Positions 34,931 to 47,325 of a stretch of 64,000 nucleotides of DNA are shown here, one piece after another; within the stretch, counting starts at the first letter, position 1; the number at the start of each line of letters is the position of its first letter. The stretch is from the NCBI RefSeq assembly GCF_036417845.1, contig NW_027118693.1:5032001-5096000 (forward strand), read 5' to 3'. The position numbers and the translations under genes were made by a program. This DNA is from Apteryx mantelli (taxonomy: Eukaryota > Chordata > Aves > Apterygiformes > Apterygidae). Under the pieces are notes generated by a model. It saw nothing but the letters and a program-made list of their open reading frames with translations. It had not been told where the DNA came from and did not search any database.

Positions 34931-37223
34931 TCCTCCTCCGGGAAATGGTCTTCTGGTTGGGCAGCAAAGTCTTGTTAGAAGGCCAGTGTCTCTGTAGTTT
35001 CCTTCTCCCAAGGGGGACCAGGGAGATGCCATGACTTTCTCTGGGTCAAGCCCCAGCCCCTGCTGCAGAGACACATGGCCTGGAAGACCTTAGAGCCAGC
35101 CTCCGGGTACACAGAGCAGCAGGAAGTCAAGCTTCCAGCTTCTGCTTGAAAGCCAGTTCATGCTCAAAGCTAACAGGCGTGTTTCCAGGAACCATTTGAA
35201 GCACAAGGACAGCAGTTGCCTCAGTGATGAAGGCTTCACACTTGCTCTACAGGCAGTGAACAAAATGAAGAAAACCCTAGCTGATCAGTTCAGTACTGAG
35301 CTCCACCTCTTGGTCACTTCCCTGGGTGTCACGGGCCCTCCTCCCGCTCCTCACCCACTTCTGTCTACCAAAAGCTCTCCCAAGCCTCCTCCACTCTTTC
35401 TGTCTCCCCATCACGTTCCCTAGAGCCCTTTGGACCCCTTGTCCCCCCTGGTTTGGTCCCATGGGGAAGGAGGGGTCCCAGCATCACTTGTGTGCACCCC
35501 TGTGCACCCAGAGCTGCGAGCTGCGGTGGATGGTGCTTCCCCCCACCCAGCAGCACCAGCCCTGACCCCAGGGGATGGCTGTGGTGGTGCCAAATGCTCC
35601 CACAACTGGGGTCACATCTAGAGCATTGCTCCAGGTGTGGCTGGAAACTGGTCCAGCAGAGATCCCCACCAGGAACAGCTGCTCTCTGTTCAACCTTGCA
35701 ATTATAGAAGAATGCTGAATGTGGATAAAATGCCACCCTGACTGGTGTACATGACCACACTCACTAGAGACAGGTGGATATATTTCATATGGACAATCAC
35801 TCATAGCACATTCTTCAGAATTCCTTCACGCAAACCCTTTGCAAGCAAATGCTGTGGTCAAAATGGACCCCAAGATGCAGGAAGATTGGCCAAATGTCTC
35901 TGTGCATCAACCCCACACGAGGTGATACATCAGCTGGAAGCACAATGACATGGGGACATGCTTCCTGAAAGACTGGTGAGGAAATTGAGGAGACACTGGG
36001 CTACTCCAGCCACTCCTCTGCACCCCCTGGATGTATTGGAAAATGAAGGAATGGGTTGAAACAAGAAGAGATCTAGAGCCCAGCTTAGACAAAGACGGGG
36101 TCCAATAGTCCCCTGGGAACACTGGAGTTCAGTAACAAGCCTATGGGCAGAGGCTTATGCTCTGCTGGGGCTGTCCACACTGAGTACAAAGGAGGTGGAC
36201 TAAGAGCCTGCCTATACTCAGGGAAAGGGAAAGCCTTGCTCAGTGCCACCACGGATGAGATTGCTCTCACTGAACTTTAGGGAAACGATTCAGAGGTCAA
36301 AACAGAGGTGCGTAGTCCTAACCTAGATGCATTAAGATGGTAAGAGAGGTCTGCATTATGTTGGCAGTTATAACTCTGAACCCTCAGGTTCACACTTCCT
36401 TTTGGAGGGGTAGAAGATAGTCAGGTGGCCCTTAGGAACCAATGTCTCACTGCTGAAGAGCTCCCAGAGGTCTGCAATGAAGATGCCTAGATGTCACTCT
36501 GTCACTCCAGCCTCCCTCTGCCCTTAGAGAGGAGGAATCTGTTCCTCTCCTCTCCTTTAGAAATCCATTTTGTGAAAAGTTGAATCATGTCCTAAACTCC
36601 ACTGACTAACCTAAGGCAACCTAAGGTGTCTACCTCTTGAACATTTAAAATCTATCCTTTCGATGTCCAACATTAGAAAGATAAGGCAGGGAGTGTGACA
36701 GTAGCTCCACAGAAGCCGCTTTCACAAATTACATTTCTTGATAGCACTTTTAAAGATTTGGTGTTTCTCTCTCTTAGACTGCTTCACAAAATGGATCTAC
36801 ATTTCTGCAGGGATTAGGTCACCTGGGTACCAGCTATCATTTTAATTAATGTCCTGTCACCCTCTCAGACCGACTCTGCTGAGGAGCATCTCAGGAAAGC
36901 ACAGGGGACCGTGATTCTTCAGGGAATACCAAAGGGCTTTGGGTGGTTTTACTTGAAAGGAAAAAAAATTCAGAGCTTACTTCTGTCTGGCAGCACAGTG
37001 CATCAGAACAAACGGCATTAGCAGCTGACTCAAAGAGGCTCTGCAAGAACCTTGAAATGAGACATGCCAGATTGTTCTCTCAAGGTTGTGGGAGGAGAGG
37101 GAAGGAGATGATGGTCTGCAGAAATTCTGCTGGCCTTCTATTTCCCCTTGACAGTGTTTCCTGCACATAGATTAATGTAAGTAACTGCTTTGCTGCATTT
37201 CACCTCATTTTTCTTTGATTCTT

Positions 37224-37262
<39 letters not shown>

Positions 37263-38170
37263 GAGTTCCTAGACTGCCTGCCTGCCTGTGACTGTCCTCC
37301 TTTGCCTGTGATATTTCTCAGGCAATGAGACCTTGCTGAACAGTTTGTGTCTATGTGCCTGGGTCTCTGCCCCTTCCTCTGCTTTAGCTTGTTGGCCAGG
37401 TCCAGCTAAGCTGCACAGAGTAGTATTGTTCTCTCTTTTGGGCTTATACAAGTTTTGTGAGCAAAAGCAGCAGGATGGAAAGGAGATGGTCTACATAGGG
37501 GTAGACTGTCCTGAGAGGACTGCATAGAGAATTCAACATCTTCAAGACCTCAGGTAATGAATTCAGGACCGACTCCATATCAAACCAAGCTTCATCTTTC
37601 CAGTGTTCACACACACACACAAAAAAAAAGTCTTCTGCAGTTCTGTTTGTTTGCTTGTTTATTTGTTTTGTAAGGTAGGGCTTTTTTTGTCTTATCCCCA
37701 ACTGATGAATTTCTCTACATATCATTTTGTCTCCTAGGATTTTCTTTTTTTTCTCTCTCCTTTCTATTGCTTGTACTCATTTTTATTTTTCCTTCTGGTG
37801 GCCAGCATGTTTTATCAAAACCATTTCTCAGCAAGAAAGATTGCTGCAACTGAAGAAAAATCTGGTTACAAAGATTTCTGCTCTATAGGGAATAGTTCAA
37901 GCTTGGAGGGAAAGACCACAGTTTTAATCATAGAATATATGTCTTCCCTCTTTTTGGCTTTGTCCCTCCTATTACCTTTATTTCCCAGTGGCCTCCTCCT
38001 TTATCACCATCCTCTTTCTGCTTTCTCTCCATTCCTTACCTAAACAAAAAGTTAATGTCGCTTTAAAGAGATGCTTTTATCTTTCTCCAGGATGGATTTT
38101 CTCTCATCCTAAAATACAGATTTAAGATAGACTAGAGAAAGAATGACTGAGAAATGTCTATTTTTTTCTC
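34931..38170. other. No gene recognised
   Basis: AT-richer intergenic DNA with simple repeats (TTG run at 37224-37263, a short CA run near 37608, T-rich tracts at 37640-37800). No frame here shows a known domain. Confidence 0.5.
37224..37263. repeat. (TTG)n microsatellite
   Basis: About thirteen perfect trinucleotide units. Confidence 0.95.
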
Positions 38171-38177
38171 CATTGGC

Positions 38178-38186
38178 TATAAAAGG
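38178..38186 (+). promoter_or_regulatory. TATA box of the OR6-like gene
   Basis: TATAAAAGG preceded directly by CCATTGG, an inverted CCAAT box. It lies about 300 bases upstream of the receptor ATG, with room for a short untranslated first exon. Transcription would start near 38208. Confidence 0.55.
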
Positions 38187-38350
38187 ACACTTGAGTGAGG
38201 AGCTCAAATGCAAAAACTTACAAGTTGTTAATAGTGGATTCCTACTCTAACCTAGAAACCAAGTTTGCTGTTACTGTTTGAAATGGTGTCTCCTTGCTCT
38301 GTGTTGTTTCTCCTTGCCTCTCCTCTCTTCTCTGTTTCCTTAGACTTTTT

Positions 38351-38465
38351 GTGAGTAACCGCATGCATCTCTTTCATTACAGTACATTTCTCTACCTGTC
38401 TCCGCTCTCTCTAATCTTCTGAGGAATCGTTTCCTCCACTCACCATCTTCTCTTACTCACCGCAG
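38351..38465 (+). other. Putative intron in the 5'UTR of the OR6-like gene
   Basis: Donor GTGAGTAA at 38351 and a pyrimidine-rich tract ending in ccgcag at 38465, 13 bases before the ATG. OR genes usually have a non-coding first exon and an intronless coding exon, so the layout fits. A second AG at 38475-38476 is also possible. An intron of 115 bases is short for an OR gene. Confidence 0.4.
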
Positions 38466-38478
38466 CTCAGTTGCAGAT

Positions 38479-39426
38479 ATGTTGAACCATACGACTGTCA
38501 CAGAGTTCCTTCTCTTGGGCTTCCCCTCCCTCCACCATCAGGAGTACCTAGTAGCAATCACTTTCCTGGCTTCCTACCTGGTGATCTTAGTTGGAAACCT
38601 GCTGATCATTGCCCTCATTCTTTCTGACCGAGACCTCCACAGACCTATGTACTTTTTCCTCTGCAACCTCTCCTCTTTGGAGATCTTCATCACTACATCC
38701 ATCATACCCAAAACAGTAGCAAGCTTGTTGATGGGCAACAAAACCATCTCCTACCCATTTTGCTTAACTCAGTGCTACTTCTACTCCCTCTTGGGCAACA
38801 TTGAGTTTGTCCTTCTGGCTGTCATGTCCTACGACCGTTATGTGGCCATATGCTACCCTCTTCGGTACCCCATGCTCATGAACAGCCAGTTTTGTGTTCA
38901 GCTCCTGTGGGGGTCATGGACTGCAGGCTTCCTGGCCACCATTGTCCCCGCTGTCCTAGTTGTCAGGCTGCCCTTCTGCAATGCCAATCGTATTGACCAC
39001 TTCTTCTGTGACATCGTGCTTTTGATCAAGTTGTCCTGTGCAGACACACGGACTGTGGAGCTGGTAAGTTTCATGAACGCTTCACTCATCCTCTTTGGAT
39101 CACTGATCATGTCAGCAATGTCCTACATATACATCATTAACACCATCCTTAGGTTACCCTCAGCTTCCTCGCAGAACAAGGCATTCTCCACCTGCTCCTC
39201 TCATTTCACCTTTGTCATCTTGGCCTATGGTAGCTGCATCTTCCTGTATGTGCAGCCTTCAACTCACAAAATTTCCTATAACAAAATAGTGTCCCTGCTC
39301 AACACAATGGTAACTCCTCTGATGAGCCCCTTCATTTTCAGCCTGAGGAACGAGCAGATGAAGAAAGCTCTCAAGGTGGGCTTGAAGAGAAATGTGATAA
39401 TCTCCAGAAAATGTTTTTCCTTCTGA
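38479..39426 (+). CDS. OR6-like olfactory receptor, full length
   Basis: A 315-residue intact odorant receptor of a different subfamily from the OR14-like genes. The sequence most resembles OR6 and its relatives (class II). Motifs: N-glycosylation site NHT at 3-5, VTEFLLLGF at 7-15, GN at 39-40, LHRPMYFFLCNLS at 53-65, cysteine 95, MSYDRYVAIC at 116-125, loop-2 cysteines 167, 177 and 187, KAFSTCSSH at 234-242 and TM7 PLMSPFIFSLRN. The DRY box is canonical, but the TM7 NPxxY motif reads SPFIF (Asn to Ser, Tyr to Phe). There is a plausible TATA box, 5'UTR intron and downstream AATAAA, which together suggest a working gene. Start choice: this ATG gives the standard OR N-terminus. It is a singleton between the two old inverted copies. 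Subfamily label is tentative; receptor identity is secure. Confidence 0.95.
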   Translation: MLNHTTVTEFLLLGFPSLHHQEYLVAITFLASYLVILVGNLLIIALILSDRDLHRPMYFFLCNLSSLEIFITTSIIPKTVASLLMGNKTISYPFCLTQCYFYSLLGNIEFVLLAVMSYDRYVAICYPLRYPMLMNSQFCVQLLWGSWTAGFLATIVPAVLVVRLPFCNANRIDHFFCDIVLLIKLSCADTRTVELVSFMNASLILFGSLIMSAMSYIYIINTILRLPSASSQNKAFSTCSSHFTFVILAYGSCIFLYVQPSTHKISYNKIVSLLNTMVTPLMSPFIFSLRNEQMKKALKVGLKRNVIISRKCFSF

Positions 39427-39758
39427 GGAAAGATTTTGTAAGTGGAAGGGAAAGGGAGGGGGATGGTACAAATGATTAGGAATCATTTGCTGAAATTCCA
39501 TCTTTCTTTCTTAGCAGTGTGAAGTTTCATGAAATCACACCAGTTTCTCTCCTGAACCATATCACCATGATAAGACCTAATCCTCAGATAGGGATGCCTT
39601 TCAAATGGTCTAAAAGCACTTTACAAACCCTGGTGAATACCCTGGTGATGGTGTTTTCTAAGAGTGGAAACTGAGACAGAAAGCAGCAAGCTGAGGACTT
39701 CCTCCTTCCTTGGCACACCAAATTCTCAAGAATAATGCAATTATTCTCAGATCAAGCC

Positions 39759-39769
39759 AATAAAATAAA
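39759..39769 (+). promoter_or_regulatory. Poly(A) signals of the OR6-like gene
   Basis: Overlapping AATAAA AATAAA (aataaaataaa) about 330 bases after the receptor stop codon, a usual distance for an OR 3'UTR. Confidence 0.5.
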
Positions 39770-42579
39770 TGCCCAGCGTTTATAATACAATACTGTTAGA
39801 GTCAATACTTCATCTGATAGAACAGATTCACGCAGTAGAATTAGTTTGTCCACTTATAAACATTTGTAACTTAAATGCCCTAAGCTGGGTGCATTGCCTG
39901 CCCTCCTTTGATCATGGGGAAGAATCAGCAGTCTAGAGGATTATACCACCTCCTCTTGCGTTAATTTTCCATAGCACTTCAGAGGAACTATACTGAGCAT
40001 AGAATTGGAAGCTCAACTTTTTCATAGGAAATGCCAGGTGCGCTGAACCACACACTGGGCAATGTGTTATAATTTGCACAGGTGAGGGACTCTAGCTCAG
40101 TGAGGTGCATCCTCTGCAGCCCCAAGGATTAGATCTAGGCCTTAAGTTCTCTCCAACCCCTTCACCAAACAAAAGCAAACAAAAAATTCCTTTTCTCTAA
40201 TCCTTGTCATGGTATTGCCATTTTGTAATTTTCATGGATTCATTTTCATTCATGATTTGCAAGAGAAATATGTTGTTTTGGAATGAGAATCAAAAGCAGT
40301 ATTTGTTTATCCATTTTAAATAAAAATATGACATTATCATTCTGAGAGACTTTTTTATTATTTAAATCACTCACTCCCAATAGTACAGAAACACAAGATG
40401 GATGAGTTTAGTCTTAAATGCCTAGCATGGAAATTTTGAAGGTAATTAGTTGGATGACTCCCATCCCCTTTAAGTTGGCAAAGAATCCCACCAAGACATC
40501 TTCAGTGAAGAGACTTTGGAATCACAAGCAGTGCTTTAACTTAGCTATCTTAGACATCTTATTGTGAAAAATCCTCCCCAAAGTCATTGTGGCACTAATG
40601 TCTTTGATCTTTCTGGATAGAAAGCTACAGTTTGACTATCTGTGGGAGCGCCACACCTCTGTTTACAGCATAGAAATAACAGAACCTCACTGTTTGTCCA
40701 CTGCTGCCTCTACACCAATATCTTAGGTGCTTGCTTTGCTCTGACGGCATGGCATCCAGACTGTTCACCTTATTTACACCAGGGAAAAGTCCAGGTGCAG
40801 TTGTGGGATAGTTCATTCAGGAATTTGCTTCTTCCATTGAAGGAACAGGTCACTGCAAGAGCTGCCCCTTGCAAGGGGTACAAACAAGACCGTGCTGGGT
40901 GTTGCTTCCTCTGCTCTGTGCAGACATCAAACTGTATTTTATGCCCTAAGGCATGCAGCACATATCCTCACTGCCACACTACAAAACAAAACAAAGCACG
41001 CATTTTGTCAGCGGTGATCAACAGCCCTCACTTGATTTCATGTACCTTGAATGGAGGAAGCACACACAAAACGACATGCCTGTGTCTCTGGGCTGCAGGG
41101 GTACTACGTGGGCCAGCAGACACCCAGGAGGCCCAGAAGTTAAGCAATATGAGCAGCATTTCCTGACAACAGGGTCTGCTTGTGTAATAAATGTGCACAA
41201 TAAATAACAGACTTTCTTCTGTGGATAAAGGTCCCCTAAATAGCTACCCACTTCCTTGATACCTGAGCTGGATAAATAGTGGATTGGTTTTTTTAATAGG
41301 TGAATTGAAAATAAAATAAGTAAATTAAAAAAAAAAAGGTGGACTCTGAGGACTTTGCTAAATGAACACAGAAATATTCTAGTCCACTGCAAACCCTTTC
41401 TTAGATCTAAAATGCTATGTTCCTTCTGAAAGTACTGACAACAGAAATTGCATTCACCCCAGCCAGCGAGAGGGTGGCCCTGAAGCTCTTGTGTTGCCTA
41501 CTCCTGTAAAGGCATCAGTACCACGCTCCATGAATGTGACAGGAGAAAGTAAGTGCCCAAAGTAAGTTTCTAAGATCTGCATGAGAGAACGTAGGCCAGA
41601 AATCATTTACATTCCAATACTTTCTTCCCAAAAGACTCTGCCCATGCTGCCATCCAACAGAGTAGGTCTTCTTTCTGCACAAAACTTTCAAACATTTTTG
41701 CTTCCTTCTAACAGAAATATGATGATATTCCTCTTTAGTTTCATCCTAAATTATAAATCAGCTCAAGAGAGATAAATAATTTTCTACAGCTGCCTATTTC
41801 TGTTCCCAAGTATGAAGGGAGGCCAAATGATTAACACAAACTAAGACAGCTCAACTCTATGTGTGCAAAGGCCACCCTACCAGACTTCTGCTAAGTCACT
41901 GTTTTCACAGAGGGACTCCCTATGATCTTTTGATAATGCACCCTACAAGCTTGGGAAGAGAGTTTCCCCTGTGTCAATATGATTCCAGCCCCCCCCCAGT
42001 TTGTTGTGTGATAAGCACAAAAGAACAATCTATGGATAAGCAGCTTGTAGCAGCATGGGTGCCCTCTTCCCTTTCTGCTCCCTGGAAGATATGGACCTGG
42101 CTGCATATTTCAAGCACTACGCAAGTTCAAGACGGAAGTGTCTTCTGGAAAAGGAACGAAGGGGTGGAAAGGGAATGGTCATGAAGGGACAACTGTTGAA
42201 AGAGGAAGATAGAATTAAAATTTTCAAAACTACCTCTTCATGCCATGATAGCTACTTCTTTAATCCCGTAAACATTACTACACATCTGGCACTGATTTTT
42301 TTTTGCCATAATTGTGAATATAATTCATGTACCTGCTTCCCAGCTATCCTAAACACAGGAGTTGTTCCAAAGCTATATTAGAACAGGAAAGTATTAAAAC
42401 TCAGTTTGTTCTTTCTCGGATCAGGTGACAACAGTCTGCTCAGTTTTGGAATCTATCTCCTGAATACGTCTACTTCATGCAGATCACTTAATCATCTCTC
42501 TTGGGCTGAAGGCGCACATTCAGAGAGATGCAGGCATGCATGGTTAAATGCATCTTTTCTGTCATGATATGAAAGATAA
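39770..42579. other. No gene recognised
   Basis: AT-rich intergenic sequence. The 174-codon frame at 40642-41166 has no recognisable domain and is treated as chance. Confidence 0.5.
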
Positions 42580-43015
42580 AAAGAACTGGTTGGGGATGGG
42601 ATTATCAATGGCAACCTGAGCATCTTGATTAGAAGAGTGAGGGCTGTGTAAAAGACAGAAAGACCTTTGCTAGGGGTTGGCAGGGTGTTGGGTTTTGGTA
42701 AGAGATACACAATGATTAGGGTGCTGTAGAAATTTTTACTACAGGGAGGTGGAAGGAGATGGCTGAGAAAGCCCTCTGTCTGTCTCTGGTAGAAGGGGTT
42801 CCCAAAATAGTGAATAGGGTACTAACACATCCCATGCCTGGCAGAATTGAAAGGCATGGGAATGCTGCTCAGCAATCACCAGCATAACGAAGTGGATATT
42901 CCCCAGGAAGGTCATAATGCAGATAACTAGAACCAGCGGGAAGAGGAAGGTCTGAAATTCTAGGACATTAGTGCACCCTAGAAGGCTGCTTTTGGTAACA
43001 GATGTCCCACCGTCC
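42580..43015 (-). pseudogene. Olfactory receptor pseudogene with large internal deletion
   Basis: On the minus strand the N-terminal part of an OR can be followed: GTSVTKSSLLGCTNVLEFQ, then a TM1-like stretch FLFPLVLVICIMTFLGNI and a remnant of the LHTPMYFF region (QHSHAFQFCQ). The frame then jumps, after about 30 residues, to the intracellular-loop-3/TM6 motif (RQRAFSAISFHLPVV, normally KAFSTCSSHLTVV). After a frameshift comes a TM6-TM7 stretch (YLLPKPN, LSVFYTALTLLIKML). TM2 to TM5, including the DRY region, are missing, roughly 450 bases, so it cannot encode a receptor. It is closer in style to OR6-type receptors than to OR14. It lies 3.2 kb from the intact OR6-like gene, in opposite orientation. 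Confidence 0.65.
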
Positions 43016-46000
43016 CACGTCTATTCCATGGGATAGCACTAGATGGCCACTGGAAATGGACATTCATGAAGTTCATTTGAAACACGCTAGTGTAACTTTG
43101 TTAGGCTTAAACATGAGAAACAGATGAAACCAGAATACATCATGTGCTCATTCAAAACTTTTGTGCTTAACAAAACTCTTAATTTCTCCTACTAGCCACC
43201 CTGTGGATTAGAGGCAGTGACAAGCTCATTAGGGTTCCCACAGTCTTACAAACTCCCAGGGGAAAGTCTCCCAGCATGAAGTGAAATCACAGGACTAAAG
43301 TGCCTTGGAGGTTTAATGGGGCTTGCTGAGGGCTGTTAGAGATAGAGCTGCTGCCAGAAGTCCATGTCTTTCACCAGGCACTGATTAGACCAGACCATCA
43401 GAGGCACCACTTGCAGGAAGACAAAGGAAAGGGACAGAGGTTCTTCCCTCAAGTAGCACCTTTGATGTGGGGTGCCTCTTCCATTTTTGACACACGTGCA
43501 CTCACAGAGTTTTAATGCTTTGCTTCAATGCAGTCTGCACATCCCTGCAGCCCCAGCCCTGTGTAACTCTCCCCACATCATCCTCCGTCCTCAAGCAGTG
43601 CCTCTCAGGGATGAAATGTAATCCTTGCAACTTCAATCTTCCTGATATTCCTCAGGCCTAGACTGCAGGTCCCCTGCAATATGACCCCATCTGTTGGTAC
43701 CCAATGTCTTCACAAGGAACCTCATGGTATCCGAAAACTGCTCCGCATCCCCCAGATCCCACTGTTTGAGTGGTGCCTCTCAATCAGAAATCACAAGCCA
43801 CACTATGTAACACCTGCCCTTTTTATCCCTGAACTTCCACTCACCACCAGAAGTTTTAGTCTTCAGCTCCTTCTTCTCCCAGCTCATAAAGTGGGCACTT
43901 GGGATGCTCTGTAGTGTGTAAAGGGCTGGTAAATGAAACCAGGGCATGCAAGAAACTGGCAGCCACCTGCTGCAACAGCTAGATAACAGGCTGGATATCC
44001 TAGGACATGTAAAATGGCACTAGACAGCTGCTTAAGCAATTGAAGGCTGGTCGGTGGAATTACTCCCCAGCCCTATGAACTGAGTACATTTCCATGTGAG
44101 ATCAACTACGCAGCTCAAGTGGAGGTACCTGCGCAAGAACACCCACAGTCAGGTGTCTAACTCTCTGAACTGAATCTCCTCCGAGGCATCTTCCTTAGGA
44201 TGATTTGCATCCCATTGGAAAATCAACTTGTTCTCTTCATTGATGGCAAGGGTACATCAAGCTGTGGCTGTCTGCACTTAAAATATCTCCGTTTAGCCAA
44301 GGCAGAATCTCTTCCTGGAGGTCTTCATTTCTCAAGGATAGAGAACACTTTTTACATCCAAACCCTCTCCCCACCCCACCCTACCCCACACCTCCCTCCC
44401 TAAAGAAGCAAAGCAAAAGAAACAAGACTTGAGAGCTGGAGAAAATGCTTTGCTGTGAGGGTTTCAGATTCTGCCATAGGCACAGGAACTTCCTCCCACG
44501 GAGCCCCCTCCCCAGCTAGCAGGGAAGGGCAGGGATGGGGTACAGTAAGGAAACGTAGCTTGTGAGCTGTATGGCAGGAGCTGTGAGAAGGGGTCGGATA
44601 GCAGTGTACTGTTTAATAGACTACAGTCAGGAAGCAATCAAGGGGACATTTTACCCTGAAGAACTTCAAAAATGAACCCTGAAGAGAACAAAATCTACAA
44701 AATTGAGACGATAATTGCTGTAAAGGAAGAAAGAAACAGCTGCTGGTAAAATGGTGTGGCTGGTCCATAAATTGAACAGTTGCATAGAAGCCTCCCAAGT
44801 GTGCACACCTAATTTTGGGGAATGGAGTGGGGGAAAAAAGAGGATAGAGGACAGTGCTTTTTACATCGGACTGCCTAGCAATGCCAGCACCCGGGTTTGC
44901 CACCAAACCCAACTCAGACTTTGCCATAGGGCAGGTGAGGACCCTGGAGCACTCAGGCAAGTGAGAGCTGGGGCTGGCAGAAGTGCAATACCTGCACAGC
45001 TGGAATAGCATCAAAGATAAACTACCATTGGAACCGCGCTGCTGGGTATGGCATGGCACTATCCTTCACAGAGAGGCTGTTCACTGCCCCTCTCCATCCT
45101 GGTGGATAGTAGCAACAATCTTACTAGCCCCGCAGCAAAGCTTCAATGATTGACTTTCCAGCCATAATCCTGCTCTAGATGGCATGATGAAGAAAACAAA
45201 GCTTAAAATAGATGAAATCTTCAAAGCTTTTGTACAGCCGGGGGCTAGTGCAGGGCAATTAGCTGCCTGATTTAGAGTTTAGGTCTCAGCTCGGATCTTA
45301 GCTTAGCTTAAGCTCAGAGCTAAGATTTAGACCTGAGCTTGCACTAGATGCTCTGACAACTGAAATTAGGTGGAAAAAATTCACCTGCATATCTCCGTAT
45401 TTGTATTTCCTTATTCCTGGGGGTAGTAGGACCTTAATATCCCACACCCAGATACTTGATACTCCCAGTCTTTTGCAGTGCAGCCATTTCAGGCCTTCTC
45501 TGAATGCCACACAGCTGACACCTGAGAGAGCACTGAGTTACTTGCCAAGGCTTACACTGTGGAGCAGGCAGAAGGCAGAGGCAGGACCTATCAGCCACTT
45601 CTGGAGTTGCGTCCTGGTTCTTCAAGTGTCCTGTATGAACAGAGAGCAATATGGAGTTCTAACACGAGCACGGAAGTGCAATGAAATCAAACTCCCAATG
45701 ACACACTGAGGAAGAGGACTAAACTGTCTCTTTTTGGTAGGCAGTTTGCACTATGTTAACCAGATATGGATCTAGAATAAGATGATGTCCAGGATGAGAC
45801 GGGAGCTGGGGCATTTCTGAGCAAGAAAGGAACAATTTGGCAGAAGCTTTTGCTTTTGCAAAATTGAGTTCTTATGTATATTTCTTTGCTCTATCCAAGC
45901 ACTGCGTGAAGGCAAACTGGACCTGATTTGTCCTGGGTGAATGCATGTTAAGCCCCTTTCTACAGCTAGAATGGCAGCTGTGACAGGGAATGAGAAACAG

Positions 46001-46490
46001 AAATGATAACTGCAAATAGCTAAAGAATGGAGGAGGTGCAATCAGTCTCAGACAATTGTATACACCTTGGAGAAAGCTGCAAAGTCTAAGCTGCTCTTCT
46101 GTACTTCCTCTGGGGTCCATGGAGAGAGCCTTCCTTAAGGAAATCCATTGCTTTCCCATTCATTTGTGCAGAGCGCTTCTGGTAAATCACTCTCTTCATA
46201 ATGTTTCCTGCTGGCCAAGGGGACCATGTCTTCATCTGGAGGAAAGATGATGGTCCACAATGGGAGCAGATACTGCTGGAGTGGTTTCAGCTGCCCACAT
46301 GAAGGAGGATAAGTCATGCCTCCTAAATTCTACCTTTTCTTCCTGCGCAATCAGAAGAGAGGCTCGATGATAAGGTCAGATGTAGCTATTATATTAAAGA
46401 CATCTATACTTGGGCAAGAGAGATCCTTCGGCAGACTTTCAGGTGGCAGAATTAGAGAGCAGTGAAGCCACTTCATTCTGACTGGACATA
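43016..46490. other. No gene recognised
   Basis: Intergenic. The 148-codon minus frame at 44613-45059 is not recognisable. An imperfect hairpin at 45245-45347 is listed separately. Confidence 0.5.
45245..45347. repeat. Imperfect inverted repeat (hairpin)
   Basis: CTAGTGCA (45245-45252) pairs with TGCACTAG (45340-45347), and an inner stem pairs ATCTTAGCT with AGCTAAGAT and AGGTCTCAGCT with AGACCTGAGCT. The left side has about 28 extra bases. It could be a decayed foldback element. Confidence 0.5.
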
Positions 46491-46494
46491 AAGG

Positions 46495-46690
46495 AAAAAA
46501 TGACCACGAGGAGAGTCAGGTGTTGGAACACATTGCCCAAACAGGCTATGGAGTGTCCTCTCTTGGAGGTTTTCAAGATGCCACAGGACAAGCCCAGAGC
46601 CTCCTGGTCTGACTTCACTACACACCATGCTCTGAGCAGCTGCGCAGCCTGGATGACCTCCCAGGGTTCCTCTCTCCCTTTCACACTCAG
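46495..46690 (+). repeat. CR1 LINE tail fragment
   Basis: Sense CR1 3' tail: gtgttggaacacattgcccaaacaggctatggagt, ctcttggaggttttcaagatg and gatgacctcccagggttcc correspond to the CR1 sequence just before the terminal repeats. Strongly decayed. Confidence 0.65.
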
Positions 46691-47325
46691 TGGAGAGGCA
46701 GAGGAGTCTCCTTGTCATGAGGTGCAAGTCAAAGAGAGCTGGGAGGAATCATGCCCTCCTGCTCCCCTTGACCTAAAGCAGGGGCGGAGGAGAACGCTGT
46801 GCACCTCCCGTGTAGGAAAGAGGAATCCTGTGTGCGAGTCTGTATCAGTAACTTGGCTTCCTCTGGCTCCCAGCAAGTCAGGTACCTTTGCCTCTGGGAA
46901 AGGTGTGGGTTTCCTCTCTCCTCAGAGGGCAGAGCCTGGCACCTCTGAGGGTGAGGCATGGCATCCCCCATTGCAAGTCTCCAAACACCTGCTGACTCTG
47001 CTTTTCTGCCCACTGACCGCTCATGGAGTGTGCAAGGAGAAGCTGTGGCACCTGTCTCACTCTAGTTCTGCTCCATGAGTTTGAAGAGACCAGTGCTCAT
47101 TCCCCTGGCTCGTGCTCACTCTTCCTAAGAGCATGCTGAAAGGCCATAGAGGTGTGGGCAAGGGCAGCTCAGAGCTTTCATCCCCACAGGGCTTCAGTTA
47201 CCCAGGGCTCACTTTCTGCAGCACAAAGAGAAGCTGAGCTGCAGCAAGGACCTTCAGGAGACTCACTTGTGCCATAAACACCAGAGACACTGCAGAGCAG
47301 GTGACATTCAGGTGCTGCTGAAGAC

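Noticed and set aside
40642..41166. 174-codon frame in intergenic DNA
   Set aside because: No motif, no splice or promoter context, not seen in another copy.
46500..47078. 192-codon plus-strand frame
   Set aside because: Its first part is CR1 tail sequence; the remainder has no recognisable domain.
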